Assembly (NCBI GenBank): GCA_029260715.1
Contig: JAJDCS010000025.1
Span: forward strand, 1-43,700
Length of the DNA stretch: 43,700 nucleotides
Source: Phycisphaeraceae bacterium
GTDB lineage: Bacteria; Planctomycetota; Phycisphaerae; Phycisphaerales; Phycisphaeraceae
Direction of reading: 5' to 3'
Shown in pieces: positions 6,827-15,703 of this stretch. The first letter of the stretch is position 1. Every line of letters begins with the position of its first letter. The notes beneath the pieces were generated by a model. It did not search any database. It saw nothing but the letters and a program-made list of their open reading frames with translations, and was not told where the DNA came from. Made by a program: the position numbers and the translations under genes.

Positions 6827-8377
6827 TCAGATCAACCCCGTCATCTTGCCCAGGATCAAAACCGACCCGATGAACAGTTGCAGCAGCGCCGCGTAGCCGA
6901 CGATCTCTTTCACGGAAGACGGGGCTTTGCGCAGTGGCCAGTTCATTACGTAGCAGGTTTTGCGCAGGTGCTTCTCACACACCGCGATCTTGATTTTCAG
7001 GCCCTTCTTGTCGGGTGTCGCGGCCTGCTTCATAGCGTCGGCCATCTGACCCGCGGATTGCAGCGAGGGGCGGCGCTCGGGTTGCTCGTCGAGTTCCTTG
7101 GCGACCGCTTGGGCGTCGGCGTTAAAGCCGCTGGCGCTTAGGTCCAGGGGCTCGCCAGCCGGCTGGGGCTCCGCGGCGTCTTGGAACGGGTCGTGCCGTT
7201 GCCTGGATGAGCCGATGTCTTGCGCACTGGCGTCATCCGGCGCGGATGCCATGGCGGCACGTGGCGCCTCAGCAAGCTCGCCGAATTCTTCGTCTACACC
7301 TTCGGCTTCCCCGGCGAGCAGATCATCGATATCGTCCAGCGAAATGTCCTGGTCTTCAACCGCCGACGCTTGGGGCTGACCGGCGACCGGCTCTTCTATC
7401 GGTGCCGCAGCGGGCTCCGCCTCGGCCGAGGGGGCGGCTGCGCCTAGCGCTTCTTTTTCTTTCGCGGCGGCTGCTTGGGCTGCTTTCTCGTCCTGCTCAG
7501 CCTGTTCGAGCAAGGCCTGTAGCTGATCGGTGATGTCGGCCGAGGGTTCTTCCGGGTCCGCTCCCGGCGCTGCCTCTGGCTCCGGCGGGGCCACCATGGC
7601 TACGATCTCATCGAAGTCGTCGTCTTCGCCCTCTTGGGCTTCTTCGGTTGCGGCGGCCTCAAGTATCTCGGCGGCCTGGAGGACTTCGGCCTCTTGGGCC
7701 GGTTCGGTTGCCTCAGCGACAGGCGGCGGTGGCGGTTCCGCTTCTACGATCTCTTGAACAGGCGGGTCCGCTTCGTCGGCTTGGTCAGCCTGAGCGGTCG
7801 CGGCTAATTCCTGGTCGACGAGGCTGTCAATTTCATTAGCAACGTCGAGGTTGGATGCGGCGATGGCGTCTTCGTCTTGAAAGGAGATGCCGGCTTCTAG
7901 ATCGTCGATCTGATCCTCGATTTGTTCGCTTAGCAACTGATCGAGCTTGTTGGCCATGCCGTCCGATTCGGCGGCGGAAGCGTCTTGAGCGACCGGGGCG
8001 GTCTGTTCGGCCGCAGCCGCCGGTTCCGCGTCGGCTGATTCCGTTACGGACTCGACTTGATCTTCTATCCGCTGGTCGATCTGTTGCTCAATCACCTGGT
8101 CAGCCGGGTCGGCGGGCGGCGGGTCTTGGGCAACAGCCTCCGTGGCTTCTGCGGTCACGCCCGCCTCAGCAGGCGCTTCTTCTACGACCGCGGCGGCTTC
8201 TTCCACGGCTGTAGCCGAGTCGTCCGCCGCGGTTGGCGGTGTTGCCTCACGGGGTTTCGGCGGTTCGGGCCGGTTAAGCAGCCCGGGCTCGGCTTGCTCT
8301 AGCTGGACCAACAGCGCATCGAGTTGCTCCTCGATGGATAGTTCTTCCGGGGCGTCGGTTTGCGGTTGGTCTGGCAC
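6827..8377 (-). CDS. Long acidic, low-complexity protein with C-terminal membrane anchor
   Basis: 516 residues starting at GTG (8377). Residues 1 to about 455 are dominated by Ala, Glu, Asp, Gln and Pro and should be mostly disordered. Short motifs of the form hydrophobic-D-x-L-L recur (LDALLVQLEQ, LDQLLSEQIE, IDSLVDQEL, LQALLEQAEQ, IDDLLAGE), like repeated docking sites. The last 57 residues change character: KGLKIKIAVCEKHLRK, two cysteines, then one or two hydrophobic segments ending ILGKMTGLI. That makes it a tail-anchored membrane protein facing the cytoplasm with a long acidic arm. I recognise no family and give no function. It is divergent from rsmE and convergent with the transporter. 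Confidence 0.7.
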   Translation of the reverse strand: MPDQPQTDAPEELSIEEQLDALLVQLEQAEPGLLNRPEPPKPREATPPTAADDSATAVEEAAAVVEEAPAEAGVTAEATEAVAQDPPPADPADQVIEQQIDQRIEDQVESVTESADAEPAAAAEQTAPVAQDASAAESDGMANKLDQLLSEQIEDQIDDLEAGISFQDEDAIAASNLDVANEIDSLVDQELAATAQADQADEADPPVQEIVEAEPPPPPVAEATEPAQEAEVLQAAEILEAAATEEAQEGEDDDFDEIVAMVAPPEPEAAPGADPEEPSADITDQLQALLEQAEQDEKAAQAAAAKEKEALGAAAPSAEAEPAAAPIEEPVAGQPQASAVEDQDISLDDIDDLLAGEAEGVDEEFGELAEAPRAAMASAPDDASAQDIGSSRQRHDPFQDAAEPQPAGEPLDLSASGFNADAQAVAKELDEQPERRPSLQSAGQMADAMKQAATPDKKGLKIKIAVCEKHLRKTCYVMNWPLRKAPSSVKEIVGYAALLQLFIGSVLILGKMTGLI

Positions 8378-8462
8378 CGGCGTGTCTCACAGAGGGGTTG
8401 TCACTGGCCGACTGGGGCTATTATCAACCGGTCGGCTTAACTATATCGATTAAGATCGTGCC

Positions 8463-8471
8463 TGGTATACT
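8463..8471 (+). promoter_or_regulatory. Extended -10 promoter candidate for rsmE
   Basis: TGGTATACT combines a near-consensus -10 hexamer with the TG extension, about 130 bases before the rsmE start. No good -35 hexamer is visible at 16-18 bases. It lies in the divergent gap (8378-8603) between the acidic protein gene and rsmE, where nothing else stands out. Confidence 0.4.
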
Positions 8472-8603
8472 TATCGATACAACGATCCCCTGCCAGCAGC
8501 TTTATCGGCCCATTCGGCGAGCCACTGAAGGGTTGACGCCAAGCGTCTTGGCCGCTGACCAACAGCCCTTAGCCCCTCGTGACCCGCGTTACCAAGCACA
8601 GCC

Positions 8604-9350
8604 ATGCACCGATTCTACTGCCCTGACGCATTGCCCCAAGCCCCCCCGCCTGCAAATTTATCGGAACCGGTTATCCCTCTAACTGCTCAAGAGAGCCATC
8701 ACGCTATGCGTGTGCTGCGGTTACGGGAGGGGGACGCGGTGGAGCTATTCGACGGCCGAGGCACCACCGCCCAAGGCGAAATCGAATTCCAGGGCAGCCA
8801 AGCCCTGGTGCGACTCACCGAGACGCGCAAAGCCCCGCCCCCGCAACCACGGGTCCACGTCGCCGCCGCCTTGCCCAAAGGCACGCGTGCCAAGGACATG
8901 GTTAATCAACTGGGCCAACTCGGGGCCGATCAACTTACACCTCTACTGACCGAGCACAGCGTGACCGACCCGCGCGCCGGCAAACTTGGCCAACTGGAGC
9001 GCGTCGCCATCGAATCCGCCAAGCAGTGCGGGCGTGCTTACTTGATGCGGGTGTGTCCGCCTCAATCGTTTAAAGACGTGCTTGCACAACCGCACGGCCT
9101 ATGCCTGTTTGCGGACACCGCACAGCCTGCAACGCCCGGGGGTGTCGGCGACGCCATCGCGAAACAGATCGCCGAGGCCAAAGACGTGCTCATCTTGATC
9201 GGCCCAGAAGGTGGGTGGAGCGACGAAGAGCGGCGCATGGCCAACGACGCGGGCGCCGTGGCTTGGTCGCTTGGCCCCCACACCCTGCGCGTGGAAACCG
9301 CGGCGGCGGCAGCGGTAGCGGTAGCGCGGTATCTGACAAGGATCTGCTAG
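8604..9350 (+). CDS. rsmE: 16S rRNA (uracil-1498-N3)-methyltransferase RsmE
   Basis: 248 residues, normal for the family. The N-terminal PUA-like part contains the typical HAMRVLRLREGDAVELFDG run. The C-terminal SPOUT domain has the trefoil-knot motifs GPEGGWSDEE at about 200-209 and LGPHTLRVETA at about 223-233, which bind S-adenosylmethionine. The enzyme methylates U1498 of 16S rRNA in the 30S subunit. The next gene begins about 70 bases downstream but appears to have its own promoter. Confidence 0.93.
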   Translation: MHRFYCPDALPQAPPPANLSEPVIPLTAQESHHAMRVLRLREGDAVELFDGRGTTAQGEIEFQGSQALVRLTETRKAPPPQPRVHVAAALPKGTRAKDMVNQLGQLGADQLTPLLTEHSVTDPRAGKLGQLERVAIESAKQCGRAYLMRVCPPQSFKDVLAQPHGLCLFADTAQPATPGGVGDAIAKQIAEAKDVLILIGPEGGWSDEERRMANDAGAVAWSLGPHTLRVETAAAAAVAVARYLTRIC

Positions 9351-9371
9351 CCGCACGGGTCGACGACCGGC

Positions 9372-9400
9372 TTGGAAAAACACCAACCCGGCTGTACACT
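9372..9400 (+). promoter_or_regulatory. Sigma-70-type promoter for the ChdC-like gene
   Basis: TTGGAA (9372-9377) and TACACT (9395-9400) are separated by exactly 17 bases, in the short gap between rsmE and the next gene. The transcription start would be about 15 bases before the ATG at 9422, giving a very short leader. Confidence 0.5.
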
Positions 9401-9421
9401 TATCCGTTTCATTGCCTACTT

Positions 9422-10192
9422 ATGACAACAACCACACCCACTCAGCCCAACACGATGAACCGCCCCGCCGCTGAAAAGCCCGACCTGCGCGAGCAAGCGC
9501 GCGGCCGAGACGGCCAAACACGCTACTGCGACCGGCGGCTGTTCATACAATTTTTAGCATTCGGCGGTTGCGGCGACAGTGCCGCGATTACGCAGGCCTT
9601 GGCAAGGTCGACGGTCACGGGCGTGGTCTACGAAGACATCAACGACCCGAAAGGGATCGCGGTGCTGGCGTTGCACGAAGACCCCGATTACTTCGTCACC
9701 GACTGGCGGCGTTTGCTGAATCAAGCCCCGTTCAGCAACCTGACGCCCAAGCCCGACTACACCATGTTCGGCAGGACATACGCCATCGGTTTTGAGCCGG
9801 ACCTAGAGCAATGGCTGCTGGAAAAGCCCAAACAGACGGCGTTGAACCCCGATTGGCCATGGGCGGTGTGGTACCCCTTGCGACGCAGCGGCCAGTTCAT
9901 CAAACTGAGCGAGCAGGAGCAGCGGCAGATCCTCATGGAACACGCCGTCATCGGCCGCTCCTTCGGCGAAGCGGACTACGTCCACGACATCCGCCTGGCC
10001 TGCCACGGGCTGGACCGGAACGACAACGATTTTGTGATCGGGCTAACAGGCAGCAAGCTACACCCGTTATCCGCCATCGTCCAGGCCATGCGAAAGACCA
10101 CCCAGACTTCGCAATACCTCGAAAAGCTCGGCCCATTTTTTGTGGGTAAAGCGGTCTGGCAGGCCCCGCTTAAGAGTCAATCGGCTTCTTAA
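9422..10192 (+). CDS. Chlorite-dismutase-fold haem protein, probable coproheme decarboxylase (ChdC/HemQ-like)
   Basis: 256 residues from ATG 9422; an in-frame ATG at 9455 is an alternative. The long N-terminal polar leader precedes the first ferredoxin-like half (FIQFLAFGGC at 41-50). The second half has GRTYAIGFEPDLEQWLLEKP at 117-136, VWYPLRRSGQF at 149-159, ILMEH with H174, and CHGLDRNDNDFVIGL. By pattern alignment, H174 takes the place of the proximal haem ligand. The distal arginine needed for chlorite dismutation (13 residues later) is V187. Y151 lies in the WYP block where ChdC has its catalytic tyrosine. I therefore favour the haem-biosynthetic role over chlorite detoxification. Confidence 0.75.
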   Translation: MTTTTPTQPNTMNRPAAEKPDLREQARGRDGQTRYCDRRLFIQFLAFGGCGDSAAITQALARSTVTGVVYEDINDPKGIAVLALHEDPDYFVTDWRRLLNQAPFSNLTPKPDYTMFGRTYAIGFEPDLEQWLLEKPKQTALNPDWPWAVWYPLRRSGQFIKLSEQEQRQILMEHAVIGRSFGEADYVHDIRLACHGLDRNDNDFVIGLTGSKLHPLSAIVQAMRKTTQTSQYLEKLGPFFVGKAVWQAPLKSQSAS

Positions 10193-10284
10193 CTGTCGCA
10201 CGGACGGTGGAGATCGCCCCTACCAAAGCCGATCTTAAGTAGTCCAGGCTCATTTGAGCCCGGTAATGAGCAGCCAAAACAGCC

Positions 10285-11730
10285 ATGCCCACCGCATCCA
10301 CCACAGACCGGCTATCACAGGCCCGCGAAACGCTCGGCAGCGTTGGGCAAGGCCACGTACTGAGTTTCGTCGATCAGCTAGACGAGGCCGCGACCGAGCG
10401 GTTGCTGTCGGAAGTGGAAGCGATCGATTGGAACCGGCTAGCCAAGCTGATCGAAAGCCACGTCAAGCACAAACCCGAGTTCAAGCTGCCCGAAAGCATT
10501 GAGCCGGTGCCCACTTACCCGAGCACACCCACCGCCGAATTGAAGGACAAGTACAAAAAATCGCGCGAGTTGGGTGAACAGCTAATCCGCGAGGGCAAGG
10601 TCGCCGCGTTCACCGTGGCTGGCGGCCAGGGCACGCGCCTGGGTTGGCCGGGGCCCAAGGGCGCCTACCCCGCCACACCGATACGCAAGCTGCCGCTGTT
10701 CGCGTGCATGGCTGAGTACCTGCGCAAGGTTGAGAAGAAATACGGCACCGCCTGTCGGTGGTACATCATGACCAGCCCCGCCAACGACGCCGACACACGC
10801 GCGTTCTTCAAAGACCACGGCTACCTTGGCCTGGCGCCCGACCAGGTTGTGTTCTTCCCCCAGGGCATGCTGCCGGCGATCGACACAACCACGGGCAAGG
10901 TGCTCATGGCGTCGCAATCCGGGCTGGCGTTGTCGCCAAACGGGCATGGCGGCTCGCTCCAAGCCCTCTACGCCAGCGGCGCGATCGACGACATGAAGCA
11001 GCGCGGCATCGAGCAGATCAGCTACACCCAGGTGGACAACCCGCTGGTGAAGGTGATCGACCCCGTGTTCATCGGGCTACACGCGATGGACAACTGCGGG
11101 ATGTCGTCCAAGATGCTGCCCAAAGCCTTCCCGAAGGAAAAGCTGGGCAACTTCTGCCTGGTCGACGGACGCGTGACCGTGATCGAATACTCCGACTTGC
11201 CTGACGAACTAACCGAGCAGCGGCTCGACAACGGGCAACTCCGGTTCAACGCCGGGTCGATCGCGATCCACATGATGCGTGTTGATTTCGTGGAATCGCT
11301 CAACACCGCGCCCGGCGGGTTCGCCCTGCCCTACCACCGCGCCGAGAAAAAAGTCACCTGCCTGGACACCACCACCGGCAAGCTGATCGAGCCGCAATCC
11401 CCCAACGCGGTGAAGCTCGAAACGTTTGTGTTCGACGCGCTGCCCCTGTGTGAGCGGTCGATCGTGTACGAGACCCAGCGTGAAGAGGAGTTCGCCCCGA
11501 TCAAGAACGCCACGGGCGTTGACAGCCCCGAAACCAGCGCCCAGCTACAGACCCAACGCGCCGCCAAGTGGCTCGAGCGGTGCGGCGTGGCGGTGCCGCG
11601 CGATGAACAGGGCGACCCCCAAGCCGTCATCGAGATCAGCCAACTCAAAGCCATCGAGCCCGACGACCTATCCGGCAACGGCGCAAGCCTGCCCGCTTCG
11701 ATCGAAGCGGGCACCGAGGTTCTGCTTTAA
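10285..11730 (+). CDS. UDPGP-family UDP-sugar pyrophosphorylase (UAP1-like)
   Basis: 481 residues. The N-terminal helical region is followed by the nucleotide loop AGGQGTRLG at 112-120 and PKGAYP at 124-129, then SPNGHGG and a QVDNPL block that hold the uridine and the sugar phosphate. This is the eukaryote-like UDP-N-acetylglucosamine/UDP-galactose pyrophosphorylase architecture and not the bacterial GlmU or GalU type. It would form a UDP-sugar from UTP and a sugar-1-phosphate; GlcNAc-1-P is likely but not proven. The 3' end contains a 22-bp palindrome (11691-11712) inside the coding region. Confidence 0.85.
   Translation: MPTASTTDRLSQARETLGSVGQGHVLSFVDQLDEAATERLLSEVEAIDWNRLAKLIESHVKHKPEFKLPESIEPVPTYPSTPTAELKDKYKKSRELGEQLIREGKVAAFTVAGGQGTRLGWPGPKGAYPATPIRKLPLFACMAEYLRKVEKKYGTACRWYIMTSPANDADTRAFFKDHGYLGLAPDQVVFFPQGMLPAIDTTTGKVLMASQSGLALSPNGHGGSLQALYASGAIDDMKQRGIEQISYTQVDNPLVKVIDPVFIGLHAMDNCGMSSKMLPKAFPKEKLGNFCLVDGRVTVIEYSDLPDELTEQRLDNGQLRFNAGSIAIHMMRVDFVESLNTAPGGFALPYHRAEKKVTCLDTTTGKLIEPQSPNAVKLETFVFDALPLCERSIVYETQREEEFAPIKNATGVDSPETSAQLQTQRAAKWLERCGVAVPRDEQGDPQAVIEISQLKAIEPDDLSGNGASLPASIEAGTEVLL
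11691..11712. repeat. 22-bp perfect palindrome inside a gene 3' end
   Basis: GCCCGCTTCG is followed directly by its mirror ending GCGGGC; the sequence is its own reverse complement. It encodes residues near the end of the UAP1-like protein. A second hairpin, GCCCGC AAAT GCGGGC, follows at 11785-11800. Together they may form the transcript end, though no T-run follows. Confidence 0.55.
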
Positions 11731-11784
11731 ACACGCCGTTTTTCTGAGCGATATCGGGCAGCCCGCCCCATACCACCTAAACCG

Positions 11785-11800
11785 GCCCGCAAATGCGGGC
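11785..11800 (+). terminator. Hairpin after the UAP1-like gene
   Basis: A perfect 6-bp GC stem (GCCCGC/GCGGGC) closes a 4-base AAAT loop, 55 bases after the stop codon. There is no U-tract, so it may be Rho-assisted or merely protective. Confidence 0.35.
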
Positions 11801-11869
11801 GATCTAAGAAGAAGCTTACCCAGCGAAGCGGTGGGCTCGTTCGCCCGGTGGTAGGAGAGACACGCTAGC

Positions 11870-13414
11870 ATGACGGGGACACCTCTTGTGTCGAAGTCCA
11901 TTTTCTTATGGTGCGCGGTGTTTTTATCGGCGTCTGTCGCGCACGCGCAGGACGGCTCGTTCGTTGAACGCGTCTCGCTGTTGAGCAAACCGCCCGCTTA
12001 TTGGTCCGTGCTGCCCCACACGCTCCAGTCCACCCCCGACGCCACGCACGTGTTATACGCCGCCACCCGGAACAACCAGGCGCTGGTGGTACACGACCAG
12101 CAGGTAGGCCAGCCGTACAGCCAGATCGTTGGGCCCACGCTAAGCCCCGACGGTTCGCGGTTCGCGTACCTAGGCCGCCGGGACAACCTCTGGTGGCTGG
12201 TTCTTGATAACCGCACGCTGCTGGGCCAGCCGCCGCAGACGCCCCCCGTCTTCAGCTCGGATTCGTCGCACGTGGCATACCTGGCTCAAGAAGGCAGCCG
12301 CTGGTTTTTCGTCATCGATGGCAAAGACGGACAGCGGTTCGACCAAGTCGACGCCGAGTCGCTGGCGTTCAGCCCGGATTCGTCGAGCGTGGCGTACGCC
12401 GCGAGGGACGGCAACATGTGGTTCGTGGTCGAAAACGAGCAACCCAGCCGCAAGTATGACCGTGTGGTAGGCCAACTCGTCTACAGCCCCGACTCGACGC
12501 GCCTGGCGTACGTCACCGTGCGGGGCGACAACTGGCGCGTGTCCGTTAATAACCAACTCGGCCAGCCGTGCAAGCAGATCGGCGGCAAGCCGGTGTTCAG
12601 CCCCGATTCGTCCCACGTCGCCTACTGGGCCAAGCAACCCAACGGCAAGTGGGCCGTGGTCTTGGACGGCAAGGTAGACCTCAACTACGAAGCCGACGCT
12701 TTCCACGAACTGGTTTTTAGCCCCGATTCAAGCCGCCTGGCCTGTTTTGTGCGGCGCGGTAAGCGATGGCGGGCGGTGGTGGACGGCAGGGTGAGCCTGG
12801 CTTACGACGGCATGGGGCTAAGCAGCCTGACCTTCAGCGCGGACTCTAAACACGTCGCCTACGCAGCCAAGCGGCGGTGGTCCTGGTACATGGTCAAAGA
12901 CATGATCGAACACCCAGCCTACGACCAGCTATTGGCCGGATCCGTCCGGTTCAGCCCGGATTCGAGCCGCCTGGCATACGGCGCCAGCCGCGACGGTCGG
13001 TGGGCGATCGCGGTGGACGGCTACGAGCACCGAGGGTTCGACCAAGTCGACCCCGGCAGCATTGTGTTTAGCGAAGACGGGTCAAAGATCGCGTACGTGG
13101 CGACGTCCAATTCGAAGTCGCGCGTGGTGATCGACGGCGAACCTCAGCCCCAGGCGGACCGAGTGAGCCAACCGGTGATCAGCCCGGACGGGGCGTATGT
13201 CGCTTGGCTTAGCCAACAGCCCGATCAGAGTTGGCGCGTGATGGTCAACGGCGTGCCCAGCGGCTTGGCGTTCGCGCAGCCTCTGCCTGGCGCGGCGTTG
13301 ACCTTTGACACCCCCACCAGCTTGCGGATCGGGATCGCCGAGTTACCGGGCCCACGGTACCAGCGGCTGGAGCTGAGGGTCGAACCCACCACGACCGTCT
13401 CAGCGAGGCCCTAG
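11870..13414 (+). CDS. Exported PD40/WD40-like beta-propeller protein, paralogue 1
   Basis: 514 residues with a classical signal peptide (hydrophobic core at about 9-22, cleavage likely after AHA-Q). The rest is about ten repeats of 40-48 residues, each marked by a form of FSPDSSxVAYxA; variants include LSPDGSRFAYLG, FSADSKHVAYAA and ISPDGAYVAWLS. Each repeat then has W-x-x-V-x-D/N-G. This is the TolB/PD40 propeller pattern. The C-terminus has PGAALTFDTPTSLRIG and PGPRYQRLEL, shared with the next gene. A good Shine-Dalgarno (AGGAGA) precedes the ATG. The protein should fold in the periplasm or outside as a binding scaffold; no catalytic residues are visible. Confidence 0.8.
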   Translation: MTGTPLVSKSIFLWCAVFLSASVAHAQDGSFVERVSLLSKPPAYWSVLPHTLQSTPDATHVLYAATRNNQALVVHDQQVGQPYSQIVGPTLSPDGSRFAYLGRRDNLWWLVLDNRTLLGQPPQTPPVFSSDSSHVAYLAQEGSRWFFVIDGKDGQRFDQVDAESLAFSPDSSSVAYAARDGNMWFVVENEQPSRKYDRVVGQLVYSPDSTRLAYVTVRGDNWRVSVNNQLGQPCKQIGGKPVFSPDSSHVAYWAKQPNGKWAVVLDGKVDLNYEADAFHELVFSPDSSRLACFVRRGKRWRAVVDGRVSLAYDGMGLSSLTFSADSKHVAYAAKRRWSWYMVKDMIEHPAYDQLLAGSVRFSPDSSRLAYGASRDGRWAIAVDGYEHRGFDQVDPGSIVFSEDGSKIAYVATSNSKSRVVIDGEPQPQADRVSQPVISPDGAYVAWLSQQPDQSWRVMVNGVPSGLAFAQPLPGAALTFDTPTSLRIGIAELPGPRYQRLELRVEPTTTVSARP

Positions 13415-13630
13415 GTCGGCGGCTGTGGCGACACAACTTTTAAGCTGTAAAACCTTTATACGCCGTATACGCCACCAGGCGTTAACCCTTCAAAATAAAG
13501 TGTGACGGCGGATGCGTCGAAGTGTTTAGTATCAGTGATCATACGGTTGGGCTGTACGCGCCTGTGTTGCCACAGCGGATGCCAAGTAAGGGGACGGAGG
13601 CACCTGCACCATCGGGATTTTTTTCGCACC

Positions 13631-15136
13631 ATGGCTATCCATACGCACACCCCCCATCACCTCCTGCGGTGGCTGCTCATCGGCGCCGCCTTTGCCGCGG
13701 CGTTTTTCGGGTTCCAGTCGCGCGTGGGCGGGCAAGAGGTCTCGGAAGAGCAGCCGACCTTCGCCGAGCGCCTGATCCCACTTAGCACCGTGCCGCACGA
13801 TTGGTCCATGGTGACCGACTCAGCGGTCGCAAGCCCAGACTCAAGGCGCGTGGCATTTCGCGTAGGCAAAACCAGAGGTGGCCAAGCGCAGGCTGTCATG
13901 TTGGATGGGGATATGGGTCGAAAATCACCCACGCTTTACGGGCCTGTGTTTAGCCCGGACTCCAGCACCGTGGGCATCGTACACACCGCCGGAGACCAAG
14001 GGGTGTTGGAAGTCGACAACCGCGTCCTGACCGTGCAAGAACCTGTCGCGCCGGTCATCTTTAGCCCGGACTCCAAACGCACCGCCTTCATTGCCAGAGA
14101 AGGCACGCAGCGGTTTGTGGTGGTCGACGCCAAGCGTCAACTCGTGGTCTATGACGAAGTCCCCCCAGAGATGATCACGTTCAGCCCCGACTCGAAGCAC
14201 ATCGCGTTCGTGGCGCGGCGGGGGCGGGCGTGGTTCGTCGTGGTCAACGGCCAGGAAGGCGAGGCTTACTCCATCGCTAGCCACCCGGTGTTTAGCCCCG
14301 ATTCGCAACGGCTGGCGTACTGGGTCCAGAAGTCGTCAGGCCAATGGGTGGTCGTTGTCGACGGGCAGGAAGACCTGTTAGCCATCGGCGACGCACCGGG
14401 CGGGCTTGTCTTCAGCCCTGATTCTTCGATGCTGACAGCCGTGGTGAAGCGCAACAAGCGCTGGCACGTGGTCATCAACAACCGTTTCGAGCCCGGTTAC
14501 GAGGCGATCGGCCCCGACGGCGTGGTCTTCAGCCCGGATTCGTCCCACCTGGCCTACACCGTGAAACACGAGGGGCGTTGGCGGGTCGTGCTCAACGGCA
14601 AGCTGCTGGCCGGGCAATTCGACGCGATCATGCCCTGCAGCCTCATGTTCAGCCCGGACTCCGGGCGGCTGGCGTACGCGGCGCAGGGGCGGGGCGGCTG
14701 GGCCATGATCGTCGATGAAATACCCCATCAAACCTACGCGTGGGTGTACGCAGAGAGCATGCGGTTTAGCCCCAACTCCAACCGCTTCGCCTACGTGGCC
14801 GGCACCTCTTCGGGCAAAGCCGTGGTGGTCGTGGACGGGCAACGATGGGGCGTCTGCCACGGGGTGGAAGACCTGGCCTTCTCGCCCGATTCGTACAGCG
14901 TGCTGTGGGTGCAGCGGCTAGGCAGACGCAGCCGTATGGTCGTAGACGGCGGTTGGGGCGTTGAGGTGTTTGACGGCCTTGTCCCCGGGGCGTCGATCGT
15001 GTTCGACAGCCCCACCAGGTTTCATACGGTGGTCAGCAAGCGGCCCGGCCCGGTGTACTTCCGCTTGGAGGGCGACTTGAAAACCGACCCTCTGCCAAGC
15101 GTGCCCGCCCCGCCACACAGCGTGACCTCCTACTAA
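13631..15136 (+). CDS. Exported PD40/WD40-like beta-propeller protein, paralogue 2
   Basis: 501 residues from the ATG at 13631. The open frame extends upstream to 13502, but the signal peptide (core LLRWLLIGAAFAAAFFG) starts here, which decides the start. Ten FSPDS-type repeats follow (FSPDSSTVGIVH, FSPDSKRTAFIA, FSPNSNRFAYVA and others). The C-terminal block PGASIVFDSPTRFHTV and PGPVYFRLEG is clearly homologous to that of the preceding gene. The two are a tandem duplication that has since diverged. Its stop overlaps by four bases the stop of the convergent small membrane protein gene. Function unknown; a binding or sensing scaffold is likely. Confidence 0.78.
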   Translation: MAIHTHTPHHLLRWLLIGAAFAAAFFGFQSRVGGQEVSEEQPTFAERLIPLSTVPHDWSMVTDSAVASPDSRRVAFRVGKTRGGQAQAVMLDGDMGRKSPTLYGPVFSPDSSTVGIVHTAGDQGVLEVDNRVLTVQEPVAPVIFSPDSKRTAFIAREGTQRFVVVDAKRQLVVYDEVPPEMITFSPDSKHIAFVARRGRAWFVVVNGQEGEAYSIASHPVFSPDSQRLAYWVQKSSGQWVVVVDGQEDLLAIGDAPGGLVFSPDSSMLTAVVKRNKRWHVVINNRFEPGYEAIGPDGVVFSPDSSHLAYTVKHEGRWRVVLNGKLLAGQFDAIMPCSLMFSPDSGRLAYAAQGRGGWAMIVDEIPHQTYAWVYAESMRFSPNSNRFAYVAGTSSGKAVVVVDGQRWGVCHGVEDLAFSPDSYSVLWVQRLGRRSRMVVDGGWGVEVFDGLVPGASIVFDSPTRFHTVVSKRPGPVYFRLEGDLKTDPLPSVPAPPHSVTSY

Positions 15137-15606
15137 ACGGCTTGGCGGCTGGACGCCCAATCAAATACCGCTCGTATAAACGCAAGGACGTGGTCCAACC
15201 CCCACCGCGCCCAGCGGCCCGCTTCTTCAAGCCACTGGTTAATACCGGCGCTGCCATAGGTCAGCCAAACCCAGACCACCGCGCCGCCCAGCAGCACGCC
15301 GATCAATATCAAAAACACCAGCCGCCTAAGCTTGCCTAGCCAACGCCAGTTTTTAATCACGCGTTCTTTCGGCGGGTCGTAGTAAACCACTTCAGGCGTT
15401 GCTTTGGCGTTGCTTTTCTCGTCTTTATCAAAGATTGAGGTGGTGGCCACCCCGGCGGTATCGGCTTCGTCTTCCGTGTCGACCGAAAGAACGATAATCG
15501 ACTGCCCCGCGGCTTTTTTGCCAGCCGATTCCCGGGTCGCCGCGTCGATGATCATCTCGACGTCCTCGCCCGTGTGCATGTGCGAGCCGGTGATTTTAAA
15601 CTTCAT
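15133..15606 (-). CDS. Small membrane protein with GspF-N-like head
   Basis: 157 residues. The N-terminal 45 residues have the pattern F-K-I-T-G...T-G-E-D-V...A-A-T-x-x-x-A...S-I-I-V-L-S-V, which resembles the short head repeat of type II secretion GspF-like proteins (a transform-the-substrate-index pattern with D and G at fixed points). A hydrophilic linker to about residue 88 precedes one strong transmembrane segment, LVFLILIGVLLGGAVVWVWL, and an amphipathic tail. The function is unknown. It is convergent with the second propeller gene and about 100 bases from the next minus-strand gene. Confidence 0.6.
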   Translation of the reverse strand: MKFKITGSHMHTGEDVEMIIDAATRESAGKKAAGQSIIVLSVDTEDEADTAGVATTSIFDKDEKSNAKATPEVVYYDPPKERVIKNWRWLGKLRRLVFLILIGVLLGGAVVWVWLTYGSAGINQWLEEAGRWARWGLDHVLAFIRAVFDWASSRQAV

Positions 15607-15703
15607 GGTCTTGCCTATGCGGGTCGCGGCGGGCGATGCGGTGTTGGGTTTACGACCAGCCGTACGGTACCCGGCCCATCAACGCTCACGGCGCGACACC
15701 GGT

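Noticed and set aside
9422-10192. True chlorite dismutase
   Set aside because: The distal arginine position is valine by pattern alignment, so chlorite detoxification is unlikely.
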